DNA of 64,000 nucleotides from Halalkalicoccus paucihalophilus (GCF_001593955.1 NZ_LTAZ01000013.1:1-64000); one strand, 5' to 3'. Shown: positions 1-8,138, counted from the stretch's first letter. Made by a program: numbers and translations. Notes: generated from the letters alone by a model not told the origin.

Positions 1-467
1 ACGCGGAGCTCGAAGAGCTTCGGACGCGCATCGAACGGATCGAGCGTGAAGCGATCGAGGCGTTCAATACGCATATGGAAACCGTCGTCGACCTGCTGGA
101 CTATGGAAATCTCGCGCGGATTTGGCTTGAGTACCGGAATCCGGACGGAAGAGGAGACGCGACCTTCGAGCTGCACGTAACGCGCCAAACGGATGATGGC
201 ACAACCTACGAGGATACGATCGATCACCTCAGCGAGAGCGAACGGGAGGTCACCGGCTTAGTATTAGCGTTGGCAGGCTATCTCGTCCACGACGTACACG
301 AGGAAATGCCGTTTATCCTGCTTGATTCGTTGGAAGCGATCGATTCCGAGCGTATCGCACAGTTAGTCGAGTATCTCGAGGAATATGCCTCTTATATCGT
401 CGTTGCACTATTGCCTGAAGACGCGAACGCTCTCGACGATGACTACCAACGAGTTGCAGAGATCTGA
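1..467 (+). CDS. C-terminal part of archaea-specific SMC-related protein (5' end outside window)
   Basis: The reading frame is open from base 3, so the gene enters from the left; only about 154 C-terminal residues are present. It starts in a charged heptad-like helix (AELEELRTRIERIERE), the end of a coiled coil. Later comes a Walker-B-like stretch, FILLDSLEAIDSERI, followed by a short ATPase tail. That arrangement matches the C-terminal lobe of the haloarchaeal SMC/Rad50-related ATPases often named archaea-specific SMC-related proteins, thought to act on DNA. The family call rests on the tail only. The N-terminal Walker A motif cannot be seen here. Confidence 0.75.
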   Translation, partial: AELEELRTRIERIEREAIEAFNTHMETVVDLLDYGNLARIWLEYRNPDGRGDATFELHVTRQTDDGTTYEDTIDHLSESEREVTGLVLALAGYLVHDVHEEMPFILLDSLEAIDSERIAQLVEYLEEYASYIVVALLPEDANALDDDYQRVAEI

Positions 468-895
468 CTTAGTTGCTACACAGATTTCACAATTATCGAA
501 AATAATTGATTTATCTCTATTATTTGACATTGTCTTTGATAGTATCACATCGCTGGTTCTTTGTGTTTGAATAGATCTAGGTCGCGAGTTGGAATAGAGA
601 GCGAAATAGAAGATCCAGCATATCTCCCAGTCTCCGTCTCGGGGTTCATATGGCCGTGTTCCGGACCACTAGTATAAGAAATTTATAGGTGAATAGCCGT
701 TCACTTAAATTCTTAGTAGAGGTTGATGGCAACGTATCCAGAGCAGAGGAGAGTCATCCGTTAGCTGCAGGCCAGCCAGCTCGGCCGTGATCTCGTTTGT
801 GAACGGCAAACCCGAGAGTTCGAATATGACGCTATCGACATCTACCTAGATAGCTCCGTCAACTCGAATATACCTTAATTCATTAATAATACCGC
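468..895. other. Gene-free AT-rich stretch
   Basis: This stretch is rich in A and T and full of stops in all frames. It lies between the SMC-related gene and two very small candidate genes on the minus strand. I see no convincing gene, repeat or RNA in it. Confidence 0.5.
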
Positions 896-1006
896 TTACG
901 CACTAGGCCCAATTATAATAAGCCCAATTACTCCTACAGAGACTAATATAAGAAAAAGCATGATGACTGCGATAATATCACTGATTAGTGATTTTAGCCA
1001 CATCAT
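896..1006 (-). CDS. Candidate 36-residue single-span membrane microprotein
   Basis: A 36-codon frame starts with two consecutive ATG codons and ends in TAA. The product has a short amphipathic start (MMWLKSLISD) followed by about 22 strongly hydrophobic residues (IIAVIMLFLILVSVGVIGL) and ends IIGPSA. It would be a single transmembrane segment with a tiny cytoplasmic head. The surrounding DNA has no other gene, which favours a real small gene. I recognise no family, and chance hydrophobic frames do occur in AT-rich DNA, so this is only a candidate. Confidence 0.35.
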   Translation of the reverse strand: MMWLKSLISDIIAVIMLFLILVSVGVIGLIIIGPSA

Positions 1007-1230
1007 CTTGCTTTGTCACTCAAAAATATATAAATATATCGAATTAGTTCTGTATATATACAATGAAAAGATCTGATAGAGAATCCCCTGAGTGAATCGA
1101 GAAGAGCGAGAGCAATGGTCGACCGCGTACGCTTCGCCGACATCCCCTAATCGACTGTCGGGCGGATCCTCAATCGAGCGGAACTGTCGGGACTATGATC
1201 CTGCTAACACGAGCGTGTCCCCCAAATTAG

Positions 1231-1404
1231 TCACTTAAGATTAATCTTCTCTTTTTCCGAACTACCACCATTGACGCGGGTCCCGAGTCCCGCTTCTCGG
1301 TAACTGAGTTCGTCCTCGACGTAGCGCTGTAGTTCGTGGTACTCTTCTCGCTGCTCGAGGATCAGACGCTTTATATCACTATATGAACCAGATATTCTAG
1401 GCAT
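1231..1404 (-). CDS. Small hypothetical protein, 57 residues, with strong Shine-Dalgarno site
   Basis: The frame encodes a 57-residue, highly charged protein. Its start ATG is preceded, seven bases upstream, by an AGGAGGG motif (read on the minus strand around 1412-1418). That is an unusually good Shine-Dalgarno site for a haloarchaeon and decides the start. The middle (IKRLILEQREEYHELQRYVE) should form one long helix or coiled coil; the C-terminus is polar and glycine/serine rich. There is no cysteine and no membrane segment. I do not recognise the family. The ribosome site and haloarchaeal-type codon use support a real gene. Confidence 0.6.
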   Translation of the reverse strand: MPRISGSYSDIKRLILEQREEYHELQRYVEDELSYREAGLGTRVNGGSSEKEKINLK

Positions 1405-1539
1405 GCCTTCGCCCTCCTAGCCAAGGACAGAGACGGATAATCAGATGGATGAAAATAGAGCGAACATGATCTGTTCAATGAGGACTGAAAGAAAGAAAGA
1501 ACGAACACTAAAGCCTGTTCCGCTCGTTCTTTACTACGA

Positions 1540-2229
1540 ATGAAAGTGTTTTCTTCAAAGAAGCATCGACTCCGGGGGATTCTGTTTTCGATTATAGCAA
1601 TAATTGTTCTCGGTATATTATATCTCTCTATTCAACGGTATTTGCCATTTATTTTCAATGCTGATGAACTTCGTATATGGATCTCCCAGTTCGGTCCCCT
1701 CGCCCCTCTCGTCTTCATTGTTATCCAAGCCACACAAGTCGTCGTGGCTCCTATACCCGGGCAGGCTCTTGCTCTCGTCTCAGGGTATCTCTTTGGAGCC
1801 GTTGCTGGGACTATCTATAGTCTTCTCGGTGTCCTTCTTGGTAGTGCGATTGCGTTCAGCCTTGCAAAGCGCTATGGGCGCTCGTTTGTTGAAGAGATTC
1901 TCCACGAAGACTTGATGACGCGCTTTGATGGATTCGTAGACCGAGTCGGTATCCCAGGCCTACTCGTGTTTGTCCTCATTCCCGGTCTTCCCGATGATGC
2001 GGTCTGTTTTCTTTGTGGGCTCACGACGATGTCGCTCCGAACGTTCCTTATACTGATTACTATCGGTCGTCTACCAGCGTATGTTCTCACTGTGTACGCC
2101 GGCGGTGAATTGGCCAGCGGTCAATTGAGTAGCGCACTACTACTTCTCGGGGTCGTGATTGTTCTTTCAGCAATCGGCTACTACAAACAGGACACGATTC
2201 GACAGTTTGTCCAGCGGCTAAACTTCTAG
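1540..2229 (+). CDS. TVP38/TMEM64 (VTT domain) family membrane protein
   Basis: A 229-residue protein of the DedA/VTT superfamily, relatives of which act as lipid scramblases or small-solute transporters in the cytoplasmic membrane. The first membrane span lies at about residues 11-33. The VTT core follows at about 60-185. It includes the re-entrant segment PLVFIVIQATQVVVAPIPGQ, a G-Y-L-F-G motif, the basic SLAKRYGR turn, and LIPGLPDDAVCFLCGLT, where the second proline/glycine-rich hairpin sits. A last span lies near the C-terminus. Length is normal for the family. It stands alone between divergent small genes and the AI-2E exporter. The substrate is unknown. Confidence 0.88.
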   Translation: MKVFSSKKHRLRGILFSIIAIIVLGILYLSIQRYLPFIFNADELRIWISQFGPLAPLVFIVIQATQVVVAPIPGQALALVSGYLFGAVAGTIYSLLGVLLGSAIAFSLAKRYGRSFVEEILHEDLMTRFDGFVDRVGIPGLLVFVLIPGLPDDAVCFLCGLTTMSLRTFLILITIGRLPAYVLTVYAGGELASGQLSSALLLLGVVIVLSAIGYYKQDTIRQFVQRLNF

Positions 2230-2417
2230 ACGTCTGTCTGACCCATCTGAGCAGACGTTGTCTCGCTTAGAACTCTCCCTGTGAAGAGTATAGTGTGGTC
2301 CATTAGGTGGACTCAAAGTCCAGATCAACAGCGTACCAGTCAAGAATAGTGAAGACAACGGAGACCGTACAGGAACCCTCGAAGTTGAGTGAGTACTTGT
2401 TTTATTCATGTGACTGA

Positions 2418-3545
2418 TCAGCTGTTGGGATGCAAGAGAAACGGTAAGCGATAGCGGAGGAACTGAACAACAACCACCATCACGAATGGCCCGAGAAAAA
2501 TGCCGTACCAGCCGAAGATAGGTGGGCCAAGGAGGTAGGCGAACATGACGAGCCCAATGGGGAATAGCCGTCCTGACAGAGAAGGACGAACGTAAATTCG
2601 GATGATGTTGTCGAAAGCGAGGTTCATAACGAGGAAGAACAGGCCGGGGAACCAGAGGAGCGTCGGATCAGAGCGAAAAGCGAGAGCGGAGAGGTATACG
2701 ATGACGGCTCCGTAGAGAAGGTTTCGCCCCACCAGTGGAATCACCGATGTCAGTCCCGTCGCAATCGCTAGCAACATTGGATGTGGGATCGCGAGCCCGG
2801 ATGGTGCGATGAGGTTGAGCGTGTGGTAGATTATCGCAGCGAATACCGTAATCGCCAGCAGGGTCAGTGTATAGCCGAAATAAATCGACTTCAACCCTTG
2901 ATCGACCGTCTGGATGTACTCGATCAGATTCGGGCGCCCCTCAAGGATATTTTCGTTAACCCAGTCCTTGATCGATTGCTCGTCGCGTAAGAGAAAGAAA
3001 ACGAACAGTATGGTGAGAAGTGCATTGTAGAGCTGGCTCACGAACGTGCCGATGAAGCCACTGAGCCAGAGCAGCGCTGATTCGACGGTTGGACCTGTGC
3101 GAAAACCGTCTGTGAGCGCGTAGATCGCGTCTGGAGAGGCCGGTAGTTCCTCGAGATCAATATCAGGAAAGAGGACCTCGAGAACGCTTTCGATGTCCGT
3201 TGGTTCCAATGTAGCGACTTGCCAGACCACGTACGCCGTGAGCGCCAGTAAGAGGGCGACGAGTGGAACAATGAATAGACCCACTGTGAGCGCCGCCGCA
3301 CTGGTCGACGACACACCCTGTTGACGTACCTGTCTAGTAATGGGACGGGCAACGTAATAGAGGAAAATCCCAAAGGTGGCCCATCCTAGGTACGGAGACA
3401 AGATAACGAGCAGAACAGCGGTCAGCAGCCCTGCGAACAGCCACCATCCGGCCCACGCTCGAATTGGCGGATCGAAAAACGACTTAGCCCATCCCATATG
3501 TCCCGAAACGACGGTTGCAGATAAGACGTTATTCGTGACATTCAT
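2418..3545 (-). CDS. AI-2E family (PerM-like) transporter
   Basis: A 375-residue polytopic membrane protein. It has an early pair of hydrophobic segments around residues 33-62, a central soluble or amphipathic region (about 100-160), and a C-terminal block of five or six spans containing FFLVMNLAFDNIIRIYVRP, all typical of the AI-2E/PerM family. Members export small molecules, and some archaeal ones act as sodium/proton antiporters; the substrate here is unknown. The first ATG gives an N-terminus about 17 residues longer than the alternative at MGWAKSFF, which may be the true start. A tnpB remnant begins just upstream of its 5' end and may have cut its native promoter region. Confidence 0.85.
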   Translation of the reverse strand: MNVTNNVLSATVVSGHMGWAKSFFDPPIRAWAGWWLFAGLLTAVLLVILSPYLGWATFGIFLYYVARPITRQVRQQGVSSTSAAALTVGLFIVPLVALLLALTAYVVWQVATLEPTDIESVLEVLFPDIDLEELPASPDAIYALTDGFRTGPTVESALLWLSGFIGTFVSQLYNALLTILFVFFLLRDEQSIKDWVNENILEGRPNLIEYIQTVDQGLKSIYFGYTLTLLAITVFAAIIYHTLNLIAPSGLAIPHPMLLAIATGLTSVIPLVGRNLLYGAVIVYLSALAFRSDPTLLWFPGLFFLVMNLAFDNIIRIYVRPSLSGRLFPIGLVMFAYLLGPPIFGWYGIFLGPFVMVVVVQFLRYRLPFLLHPNS

Positions 3546-3581
3546 CGAACTACACGACCGCTAGAGATTGCTTTAGGTGAC

Positions 3582-4734
3582 GTGCAACCCCTCGCCTACG
3601 ATTCTGTGCGCGAAGACACCGACCTCGGTAGTCAGCACGCGATTCTCGCCACCCACCAAGCCGCACAAGCCATCACCGGCTGTATCGAACGCCGGTCGAA
3701 GGGCAAGAAGGTCAGCAAGCCAACGTTCACCGCGCCGACCGTGAAGTACGATACGCGGACGATGACGGTGTTCGATGACGACACCGTGTCCCTCTCCACA
3801 ACAGAGAGCCGGGTCCGGTGTCCGCTCGACCTTCCCGACGCCGACGATGGCTATCAGCGACAGTACCTCGACTCGGACGAATGGAGCGTCACGGAAAGTA
3901 CGCTCACCGTCCGAGACGGCGAGTTCTTCTTGCATATCGGCTTCCGCCGGCACAAGAACGACACCGAACGGAACACCGCCGAGGACGGAACGGTCCTCGG
4001 GGTTGACCTCGGTATCGAAAACCTCGCCGTCACCAGTACCGCCTACTTCTTCAGCGGGCGGGAGCTAATCCACGACCTCCGCGAGTTCGAGAAGGTACGC
4101 GCCGGGTTGCAACAGACCGGAACACGAAGCGCTCACCGGACGCTCGAACAGTCGAGTGGTCGGGAACTTCGCTACGTCCGCGACGTGCTTCACCGAGCGT
4201 CGAACGCGCTGATAGACGAAGCACTCCGATACGACTGTGACGTAATCGCGTTCGAGAACCTAACCCACATCCGCGACCGAACCGGTGCGTCGTGGGGTCA
4301 CAAGTGGGTGTTCCGAACACTCTACGAATACGTCGAGTACAAAGCCGAATCGGTCGGTATCTCGGTGAAGCAAGTCGGGTCGGCGTATACGTCGAAGCGG
4401 TGTTCCGAGTGTGGATTCACGGCAGACGAGAATCGTCCGTCGCGCAACGACTTCCGGTGCGTGAAGTGCGGATCGGAAGCGAACGCGGACTACAACGCGG
4501 TCGTCGGATGATATCCGACGGGCAGCAACGTCGTATTGCGACGTTGCGACGGCGAAGAACATCGGTATGCGGTATGTCCGTTGAGGCCAACAGTCGTCTC
4601 GGCGGACGGGCGACAGTCAGCTCGCCCTCAAGTCTGGAACGCTGAAGCCGAAGGGCGGATTTACCGCCTACCCCAATGGATTCGAGGCCGAGTTCACGGA
4701 CAATCCCCACCCTCAACACGCCGAAGGCGTGTAG
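3582..4734 (+). pseudogene. tnpB: Degenerate IS200/IS605-type tnpB, copy 1
   Basis: This is an RNA-guided TnpB nuclease gene that has lost its 5' end. Homology starts abruptly at a residue equivalent to about 60-70, with a GTG as first usable codon. What remains shows RuvC-I (VLGVDLGIENLAVTS), RuvC-II (VIAFENLTHIRD), the zinc ribbon (CSECGF then CVKCGS) and RuvC-III (ANADYNA). Right after RuvC-III a 52-nt insertion (4500-4551) shifts the frame and brings a stop. Beyond it the original frame resumes (AKNIGMRYVR), then meets a TGA where the family normally has arginine, and runs into the right-end hairpin. So there are three lesions: 5' truncation, insertion and nonsense. Confidence 0.9.
4500..4551 (+). 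repeat. Two-hairpin insertion in tnpB copy 1 (type A, 52 nt)
   Basis: It interrupts tnpB between the two alanine codons of the Asn-Ala-Ala-Lys motif that follows the third RuvC aspartate. The element reads GT, then stem CGTCGGAT / ATCCGACG around a GAT loop, then GGCA, then stem GCAACGTCG / CGACGTTGC around a TATTG loop, then GACG. Both stems are perfect (8 and 9 bp). It is identical base for base to 6880-6931 on the other strand. The same design with different stem sequence occurs at 17001-17054. Confidence 0.95.
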
Positions 4735-4749
4735 GGTGGGGTAGTTGAC
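4705..4749 (+). repeat. Right-end hairpin of TnpB element copy 1
   Basis: A long imperfect inverted repeat (CCCCACCCT ... AGGGTGGGG) ends in GTAGTTGAC. It matches in position and layout the subterminal right-end structures of IS200/IS605 elements; the omega RNA of TnpB normally ends here. It overlaps the last codons of the tnpB frame. Confidence 0.75.
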
Positions 4750-5253
4750 GAACGGTATTCTTGAAATTTATCTGGAATCATCCGATTCCGAATCGGTCAC
4801 CGACTCACCGTCATAGAAGAGTGATTTGTTGTACTACCGCACTATTGAGACAGATAATATCCGATATATTACTGATCAATCTATTGATCATTTCTCTGTA
4901 TCTCTCGGTCCTCCAGGTACGATCAATGAGTGTGGACTAACCACTGGTACGTAGCTGACTACCGGAACCCTTGCTCGGGACACTGGTCATACCACACCTC
5001 ACGAGAGAACCGCCCGCCGGATAATGGAGGGCCGAGTAGCGGGAGAGTTACAACGAATCATAGCAGGACACCCCATGAGTCACCAACAACTCACTGGCGG
5101 ATGGAATATGCCGAGGGTGTCCCATCTCCTCTATACCGTCATATCAGTATTGTTAGAGGGGGCTTATGGAGACGGCTCCGGACGAGTGCTCGCTCGAGAT
5201 ACGTGTTACACCGCCGCGCTTGAGATGGCCGCCCCGTTAGAACGGTGGGTTCG
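4750..5253. other. Gene-free stretch after TnpB copy 1
   Basis: There is no convincing coding frame. The first 150 bases are AT-rich; the remainder is GC-richer and may be decayed coding DNA, but I could not match it to anything in the window. Confidence 0.4.
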
Positions 5254-5639
5254 TTAGTCGTTGGCTTCCGCGTTCGCGTACATCTCGGCCAGTGGCGAAG
5301 CGACGTTCTCGTCAATCCTATCCTCAATCTCGCTGGATTGGTCGTCGTCCCCATGGAACTGTTCCTCAACCGGCGCGAGCACGCTTCCGTGCAAGTAGCG
5401 ACTCATGTAGGCGTCAAAGTCGCCGTCCTCGTCGGGATCGTAGTTGAGAACGTAGTCCTCAAAGGACGAGGCTTCGACCTGTACGCGATGCCAGCCGGGT
5501 TTGTCGTTGTCCGTGACGTTGACCACACATTCGGTGAACCCAACCTCGTCGAGAGCGGGCGTGAGGTCCGTCTTGATCGTACGACGAGAGCATCGTTCAG
5601 AACGAACTCGCGGATCACCTCGCGTTTGATTCGTCCCAT
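5254..5639 (-). pseudogene. Frameshifted hypothetical gene
   Basis: Two overlapping minus-strand frames read as one protein if a single base is restored near 5578-5584. The N-terminal piece is MGRIKREVIREFVLNDALVV. The C-terminal piece continues DLTPALDEVGFTECVVNV and runs on to the acidic tail ending YANAEAND. The joined product would be about 128 residues, acidic and soluble. I do not recognise the family. An upstream in-frame extension to 5777 exists but looks unrelated. A sequencing error would give the same picture, so 'pseudogene' is an inference. Confidence 0.5.
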
Positions 5640-5814
5640 ATTGAAGATCTGCGTAAACGAGGTCTGATCGAGGAGTGCCTGCTTCTTATCTGAGTTCTTG
5701 TCCTCCGAATTGTCCGCGAGGAACTTGCTGGGATACTGGGAGTCCTTGCTACGTCTCCTCACAACATCCAAGTCCACTCACACCAACTTGGAGGAGTAAT
5801 TAGGCGCTTTCAGT

Positions 5815-6120
5815 TCATTCTCCGGCAATCTCACCGAGATACTGATCCATCCATTCACGGCGAGCTGTGAGTTCGCGCCGACCACGATCGGTCAGATTAT
5901 ACGCATTCGTTCGTCCATCAACCTCGTCTTTTTGCACTAATCGTTTATTAACGAGCGTATCAAGGCCTGGATATAGTCGTCCAGCATGGATCTGTTTGTC
6001 ATAATACGCTTCAAGTTCGTCTTTGACTGCAACCCCATACGGTTCGCTCAGGCCGGCGATTACATAGAGCAGGTCCCGCTGGAAACTCGTTAACTCAGGT
6101 ATACTATTTCGGTCTTCCAT
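5815..6120 (-). CDS. PadR family transcriptional regulator
   Basis: A 101-residue winged-helix protein. It begins with SFQRDLLYVIAGLSEPYGVAVKDELE, the PadR recognition domain start, continues through LYPGLDTLVNKRLVQKDEVDG, the wing with the conserved glycine turn, and ends with a short C-terminal helix. PadR proteins bind operators as dimers and often control neighbouring stress or transport genes; no obvious partner gene is intact next to it. Length is typical for the short, single-domain haloarchaeal PadR proteins. Confidence 0.88.
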   Translation of the reverse strand: MEDRNSIPELTSFQRDLLYVIAGLSEPYGVAVKDELEAYYDKQIHAGRLYPGLDTLVNKRLVQKDEVDGRTNAYNLTDRGRRELTARREWMDQYLGEIAGE

Positions 6121-6398
6121 CCTATCATCAATAGTATTATAGCCTAATAGTTACAGGTTCGATAATTGTAATGGCAGACATATTAGTCGATCCTCTTCTG
6201 CTTAGGGCTGCCGGTCGGGACACAATAAACAACGACCGCAAAACCGTCCAAACTCGCGATCTCCGAGGGGACGGGTATCCGAGGTGGATTGTCTCAGTAA
6301 TAGTAAATATAACTAATCATGTATACATTCGATTACCACAATATTATTATATAAATAAATTAAGCCGTGCACGTCATGGTGATCGACAGGAAGTGGGC

Positions 6399-6660
6399 TC
6401 AGGCCTGCGCTCGCTCGACAATCTGCTCAAGGTGCTGTTCGCAGACGTACTCCGAGAGCACAGCATCGATTAGGACGTAGTAGTCGGCATCGTTCTCACA
6501 GTCATCGGTCGCAAATGAGCGGGGTGTATTCCGCTCGCCGAATCCAAGGACGAGATCGACACTCTTGCGATCGAGACTGACCACCTCGAGAAATTCACCA
6601 AAGACGACGGCAACACATCCGCCCGCATTCCTGGCGGTGAGGATCCACTTAATCGAGGCG
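6399..6660 (-). pseudogene. C-terminal part of a gene split by the TnpB element
   Basis: The minus-strand frame starting at the right end of the TnpB element encodes ASIKWILTARNAGG, then about 70 more residues ending QHLEQIVERAQA. The matching N-terminal part lies beyond the element at 8163-8311. The two parts read in the same direction and become one frame of about 135 residues if the element is removed, apart from one or two bases at the junction whose assignment is uncertain. I do not recognise the protein; it is a small, soluble, acidic product. The insertion probably inactivated it. Confidence 0.6.
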
Positions 6661-6714
6661 TAAACTACCCTACCCTCAACGAGCGAGGTCGTCAGACCGA
6701 GCGAAGTAGGGTAG
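6661..6714 (-). repeat. Right-end hairpin of TnpB element copy 2
   Basis: The stem is CTACCCTACCCT paired with AGGGTAGGG; the inner segment between the arms reads AACGAGCGAGG ... CGAGCGAAG on the plus strand. The inner segment is inverted relative to the otherwise near-identical right end at 51041-51094. Confidence 0.85.
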
Positions 6715-6879
6715 GGCTTTCGCGTGGACTCCCGTTCTATGCCACCGTCCGTAGTAGCAGGGGGGGACGTACTCCCCACTCACGTTCAGCGTCCCGCGAT
6801 TCAAGCGCACGTCTACAGGTGCGCCTCCGTCGGCTGCATTTTGCCGCCGTCGGAGATACCGAAAGCCGATATTCTTCGC

Positions 6880-6931
6880 CGTCGCAACGTCGCAATACGA
6901 CGTTGCTGCCCGTCGGATATCATCCGACGAC
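6880..6931 (-). repeat. Two-hairpin insertion in tnpB copy 2 (type A, 52 nt)
   Basis: It is identical in all 52 bases to 4500-4551 when read on the minus strand, and sits at the identical codon junction of this tnpB. Copy 3 of the same element (51117-52215), which is otherwise very close to copy 2, lacks it, so it defines a clean empty site. It shifts the frame and causes the product to end Asn-Ala-Val-Val-Gly. Confidence 0.95.
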
Positions 6932-8005
6932 CGCGTTGTAATCCGCGTGGTTCTGATACCCGCACTTTAAGCACTCGAAGTGCTCGCCGTCGCGGTTATC
7001 CTCATGAGTACAGCCACACGTCGAACAGCGTTGGGACGTGTGGTTCGGCGGGACTTGTACGGCTTCGACGCCGTGTTCAGCCGCCTTGTACTCGACGTAG
7101 TGGAACAGCCGCCGGAACGCCCAGACATGTTGCCACGTCGCCTGTGGGATGTTCTCGCGGATGTGCGTTAGGTCCTCGAAGACGATATGCGAACACCCGT
7201 GCTCGACGGCTTCTTCGAGCAGTTCGTTCGCTGCGCCGTGCAAGTAGATTTCGAAGCGTCCGTACTCCTTGCGAGCGACGTCTTCGATGGATTCGTGTGC
7301 GGCTCGCGTTCCGTGCTGTTGGAGCGAACCACGGCGCTTCTCGTACTCCCGACGCCAGTGGTTGAACTCATCAGCGGACCAAAATGTGCCGGTTGACGTA
7401 ACAGCTATATTGTTCACTCCGAGGTCCACACCGAGGACTGTTCTGTGCTCAGTGTCGGGTTCGGGATCGTCGGCTTCGACCTTCCGCATTGAGGCATGAA
7501 GGAACCACTCACCGTCCCGACGCTGTAGGGTCGCCATGCGGAATTCGTAGTCCTCATCTTCGAGGTACGTCCGTGGATGGCGGTCGGGGTTGTCGGGAAG
7601 GATATAGTCACACTCGACCCGTCCGTTGACGGTCGAAAGCGAGACGTGGTCGCGGTGGAACGTCGCACTGCGTTTGTCGTAGACCGCGCTATCGGCAGAG
7701 AAGTAGGGTTGTGACGTACGTTCACCGCGCTTCAGTCGTGCCACACCGCTCTTGATAGCTTCGACCGCGCGGCGGACTCCTTTCTGAACGAGATTCGCGG
7801 TAAGGTCGGTTTCGTCCCGCAGTTGATCGTACAAGGCACGCTCGGCTTTGGCCTTCGAGGTAACGTGGTATCCGTCGTCACCATGCCAACACCATTCGCT
7901 CGTGGTGTTCGCACAGTGTTTGAATTGCTCGACAGTCTCGCGGAGGGACGCATCGGCGTCTTGAGGCACGTCGAGCTTGATGACGGCGGTACGACGGTAT
8001 TCCAC
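6920..8005 (-). CDS. tnpB: TnpB RNA-guided nuclease, C-terminally truncated by the 52-nt insertion
   Basis: A 361-residue TnpB with a complete N-terminus (MEYRRTAVIKLDV). RuvC-I is [15 protein letters not shown], RuvC-II is [12 protein letters not shown], the zinc ribbon is CSTCGC and CLKCG, and RuvC-III is NHADYNA. All three catalytic acids are present. The frame stops four codons later inside the two-hairpin insertion, about 45-50 residues short of the normal end. The original C-terminal frame continues beyond the insertion (AKNIGFRYLRRRQ) towards EYVPP, where a run of seven C shifts it again. TnpB cuts DNA under guidance of an RNA from the element's right end. Activity without the C-terminal tail is uncertain; if the insertion is removed from the RNA most of the tail would be restored. 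Confidence 0.9.
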   Translation of the reverse strand: MEYRRTAVIKLDVPQDADASLRETVEQFKHCANTTSEWCWHGDDGYHVTSKAKAERALYDQLRDETDLTANLVQKGVRRAVEAIKSGVARLKRGERTSQPYFSADSAVYDKRSATFHRDHVSLSTVNGRVECDYILPDNPDRHPRTYLEDEDYEFRMATLQRRDGEWFLHASMRKVEADDPEPDTEHRTVLGVDLGVNNIAVTSTGTFWSADEFNHWRREYEKRRGSLQQHGTRAAHESIEDVARKEYGRFEIYLHGAANELLEEAVEHGCSHIVFEDLTHIRENIPQATWQHVWAFRRLFHYVEYKAAEHGVEAVQVPPNHTSQRCSTCGCTHEDNRDGEHFECLKCGYQNHADYNAVVG

Positions 8006-8093
8006 GGCGTTTCACATAATATGGTAGTGTTACTTAAACATCCGGGAGTAGTCCTGCTTGAGAACGTGGTCCGTTGCGGTGTTGTCGGCTTCT

Positions 8094-8138
8094 CCCCTTC
8101 CTACTCCGTTCGCTCCACTCACTCCGTTGAGGAAGGGG
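8094..8138 (-). repeat. Left-end hairpin of TnpB element copy 2
   Basis: The inverted repeat CCCCTTCCT / AGGAAGGGG encloses a pyrimidine-rich loop with two ACTCCGTT-like units. It is nearly the same at 52304-52348, and a solo relic occurs at 59001-59047. Confidence 0.75.

Noticed and set aside
4500-4551. The two-hairpin insertion as a classical archaeal bulge-helix-bulge tRNA-type intron
   Set aside because: I tried to pair the ends of the insertion and the exon flanks into a 3-4-3 bulge-helix-bulge. Only a four-base match (GUCG with CGAC) could be found in type A and it is absent in type B. The idea is not excluded, but this sequence does not show it.
6724-7365. 213-codon plus-strand frame over tnpB copy 2
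   Set aside because: Antisense shadow of tnpB.
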